In this document: positions 47,993-49,220 of the stretch, piece after piece
Layout: each line of letters starts with the position of its first letter
Numbering within the stretch: position 1 is the first letter of the stretch
Source: Methanobacteriota archaeon
GTDB lineage: Archaea; Thermoplasmatota; Poseidoniia; Poseidoniales; Poseidoniaceae
Assembly: GCA_002699515.1 (NCBI GenBank)
Contig: PAAW01000001.1
Location: 1 to 49,220 of the forward strand
DNA length: 49,220 nucleotides
Direction: 5' to 3'
Translations under genes and position numbers: made by a program
The notes under the pieces: model-generated
Database searches by the model: none
What the model saw: only the letters and a program-made list of their open reading frames with translations
What the model was told of the DNA's origin: nothing

Positions 47993-49220
47993 ATGAATAG
48001 AAAGGCGATTTCAATACTGCTTTGTTTACTATTCTTTCTGCCTATTTATTCTGCAAGTAATGGATTAGATGAAGAGCAAATAGTTGATGGTTGGGCAATG
48101 GAATCATCTAAACATTGGCATAGTAGTTCCCCAATATTGTCCCAAGAAACCTCAATAAATCCATTAAATCCAAAAATCCCATCTCCATATGGTGAATTTG
48201 ATCCACTAACTCAAAAGTCTCCAGTGCCTAAATTAGATTTTGCTGATTCAGATACATTGGCAATTTTGCAATTAAACACAAATAATGGAGAATTAATTAA
48301 GGGATTAAGTGAGGAATATGAATTCATTCCTCTTGATAGGATTTCTACTAATGTTTGGATGATTAAAAAGACCTCCTCAACTGATCATTTTTCTAAATTA
48401 GAAAATGATCAGGAAGTTCGTTGGGTTAAGAATTTACCACTTGGTTGGAAATTACATCCGCTTTTGAGTATGGATGATACATTAAATTCGTTAACCTTGG
48501 TTACAGTATTATCTCCAGACATGAATGATATTAATTTAGAACAGTTGAAGTTCGAATTAGTTGAATCTGGAATGGAAGTAGTTTCTTGCGATCTTATGGA
48601 CTGTATTGTTAAATTAGGTAAGTTTCCAAATAAGAATTTAGGGACATTATTAATCGATAATCGTATTGTCTGGATAGAACCAAGTATCTCTTATGTTCTT
48701 ACAAATGCACAAGCAGGTGAGCAGTCTGGGATACAACCCTTATTGAATAATTGGAATTCTGGGTTAAATGGGAGTGGTGAAACAGTTTCTATTGTAGATA
48801 CTGGTTTGGATATGGATCATAGTGATTATGCTAATCAATTAATATCTGTTCCGAACGGTTTTGGCCTTGATAATAATCCCAGCGACTCAATTTCAGGGCA
48901 TGGGACTCATGTTACTGGCACTCTTTTGGGAGATGGAAGTGGAGAGTCGGAGGCGACTGGAATAGCACCTGCAGCCACTTTGTATATGTATCAATTAGAA
49001 AATAATCAGCAAGGAGTAATTGGGCGTATTGGTTCAATTTACAATTTGATGCAAGATGCCTATGACAGGGGTGCTAGGTTTCAATCTACTAGTTGGGTTT
49101 CAGAAAATGCAGGGGGCCAATATAATAGTGATAGCCAGAGTGTAGATAGATTTCTTTGGATTAATCGGGATTTCACTGCGATATATTCTGCAGGAAACAA
49201 TGGAAGTAACGGGATAAATA
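47993..49220 (+). CDS. Subtilisin-like (S8) serine protease, N-terminal part (truncated by window end)
   Basis: Absent from the ORF track (no stop in window). ATG 47993: MNRKAISILLCLLFFLPIYSASNGLDEEQ…; VSIVDTGLDMDHSDY; SISGHGTHVTGTLLGDG; IYSAGNNGSN. Confidence 0.9.
   Translation, partial: MNRKAISILLCLLFFLPIYSASNGLDEEQIVDGWAMESSKHWHSSSPILSQETSINPLNPKIPSPYGEFDPLTQKSPVPKLDFADSDTLAILQLNTNNGELIKGLSEEYEFIPLDRISTNVWMIKKTSSTDHFSKLENDQEVRWVKNLPLGWKLHPLLSMDDTLNSLTLVTVLSPDMNDINLEQLKFELVESGMEVVSCDLMDCIVKLGKFPNKNLGTLLIDNRIVWIEPSISYVLTNAQAGEQSGIQPLLNNWNSGLNGSGETVSIVDTGLDMDHSDYANQLISVPNGFGLDNNPSDSISGHGTHVTGTLLGDGSGESEATGIAPAATLYMYQLENNQQGVIGRIGSIYNLMQDAYDRGARFQSTSWVSENAGGQYNSDSQSVDRFLWINRDFTAIYSAGNNGSNGIN

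Overview
AT-rich archaeal chromosomal window. The archaeal-type GluRS and PheT, uS15, ArcS, archaeal type II GAPDH and pilin-like N-termini fit a euryarchaeal genome, probably a marine Thermoplasmatota/Poseidoniia (Marine Group II-like) lineage; this assignment is inference. About 36 plausible protein genes and one tRNA-Asn(GTT) alternate between housekeeping genes (purE, guaA ATPPase subunit, gltX, pheT, rnhB, rps15, dnaJ, gap, arcS) and very large exported or surface proteins. The surface set includes a beta-helix/Ig-like protein split by an in-frame TAG, a 1911-aa protein with repeated calcium-binding-type loops and an internal propeller-like segment, two subtilases, a lipoprotein metalloprotease and several large single-TM proteins. 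Best leads: (1) a pyroglutamyl-peptidase I-Nudix fusion; (2) a lone TAG in an otherwise open surface-protein frame; (3) a three-gene translationally coupled pilin-like operon whose middle gene seems to start at CTG; (4) a module of about 110-150 aa in the giant protein with paired Ca-type loops around a W-S/T-L-N-P-L core; (5) a GXGXG protein fused to a glutamate-synthase-like C-terminal domain; (6) a DHH-less protein next to rps15, where archaeal RecJ-like genes often sit; (7) a UBA-like cytoplasmic tail on a surface protein; (8) a hairpin just before the second subtilase. I saw no CRISPR array, rRNA, transposase or convincing phage/defence locus.
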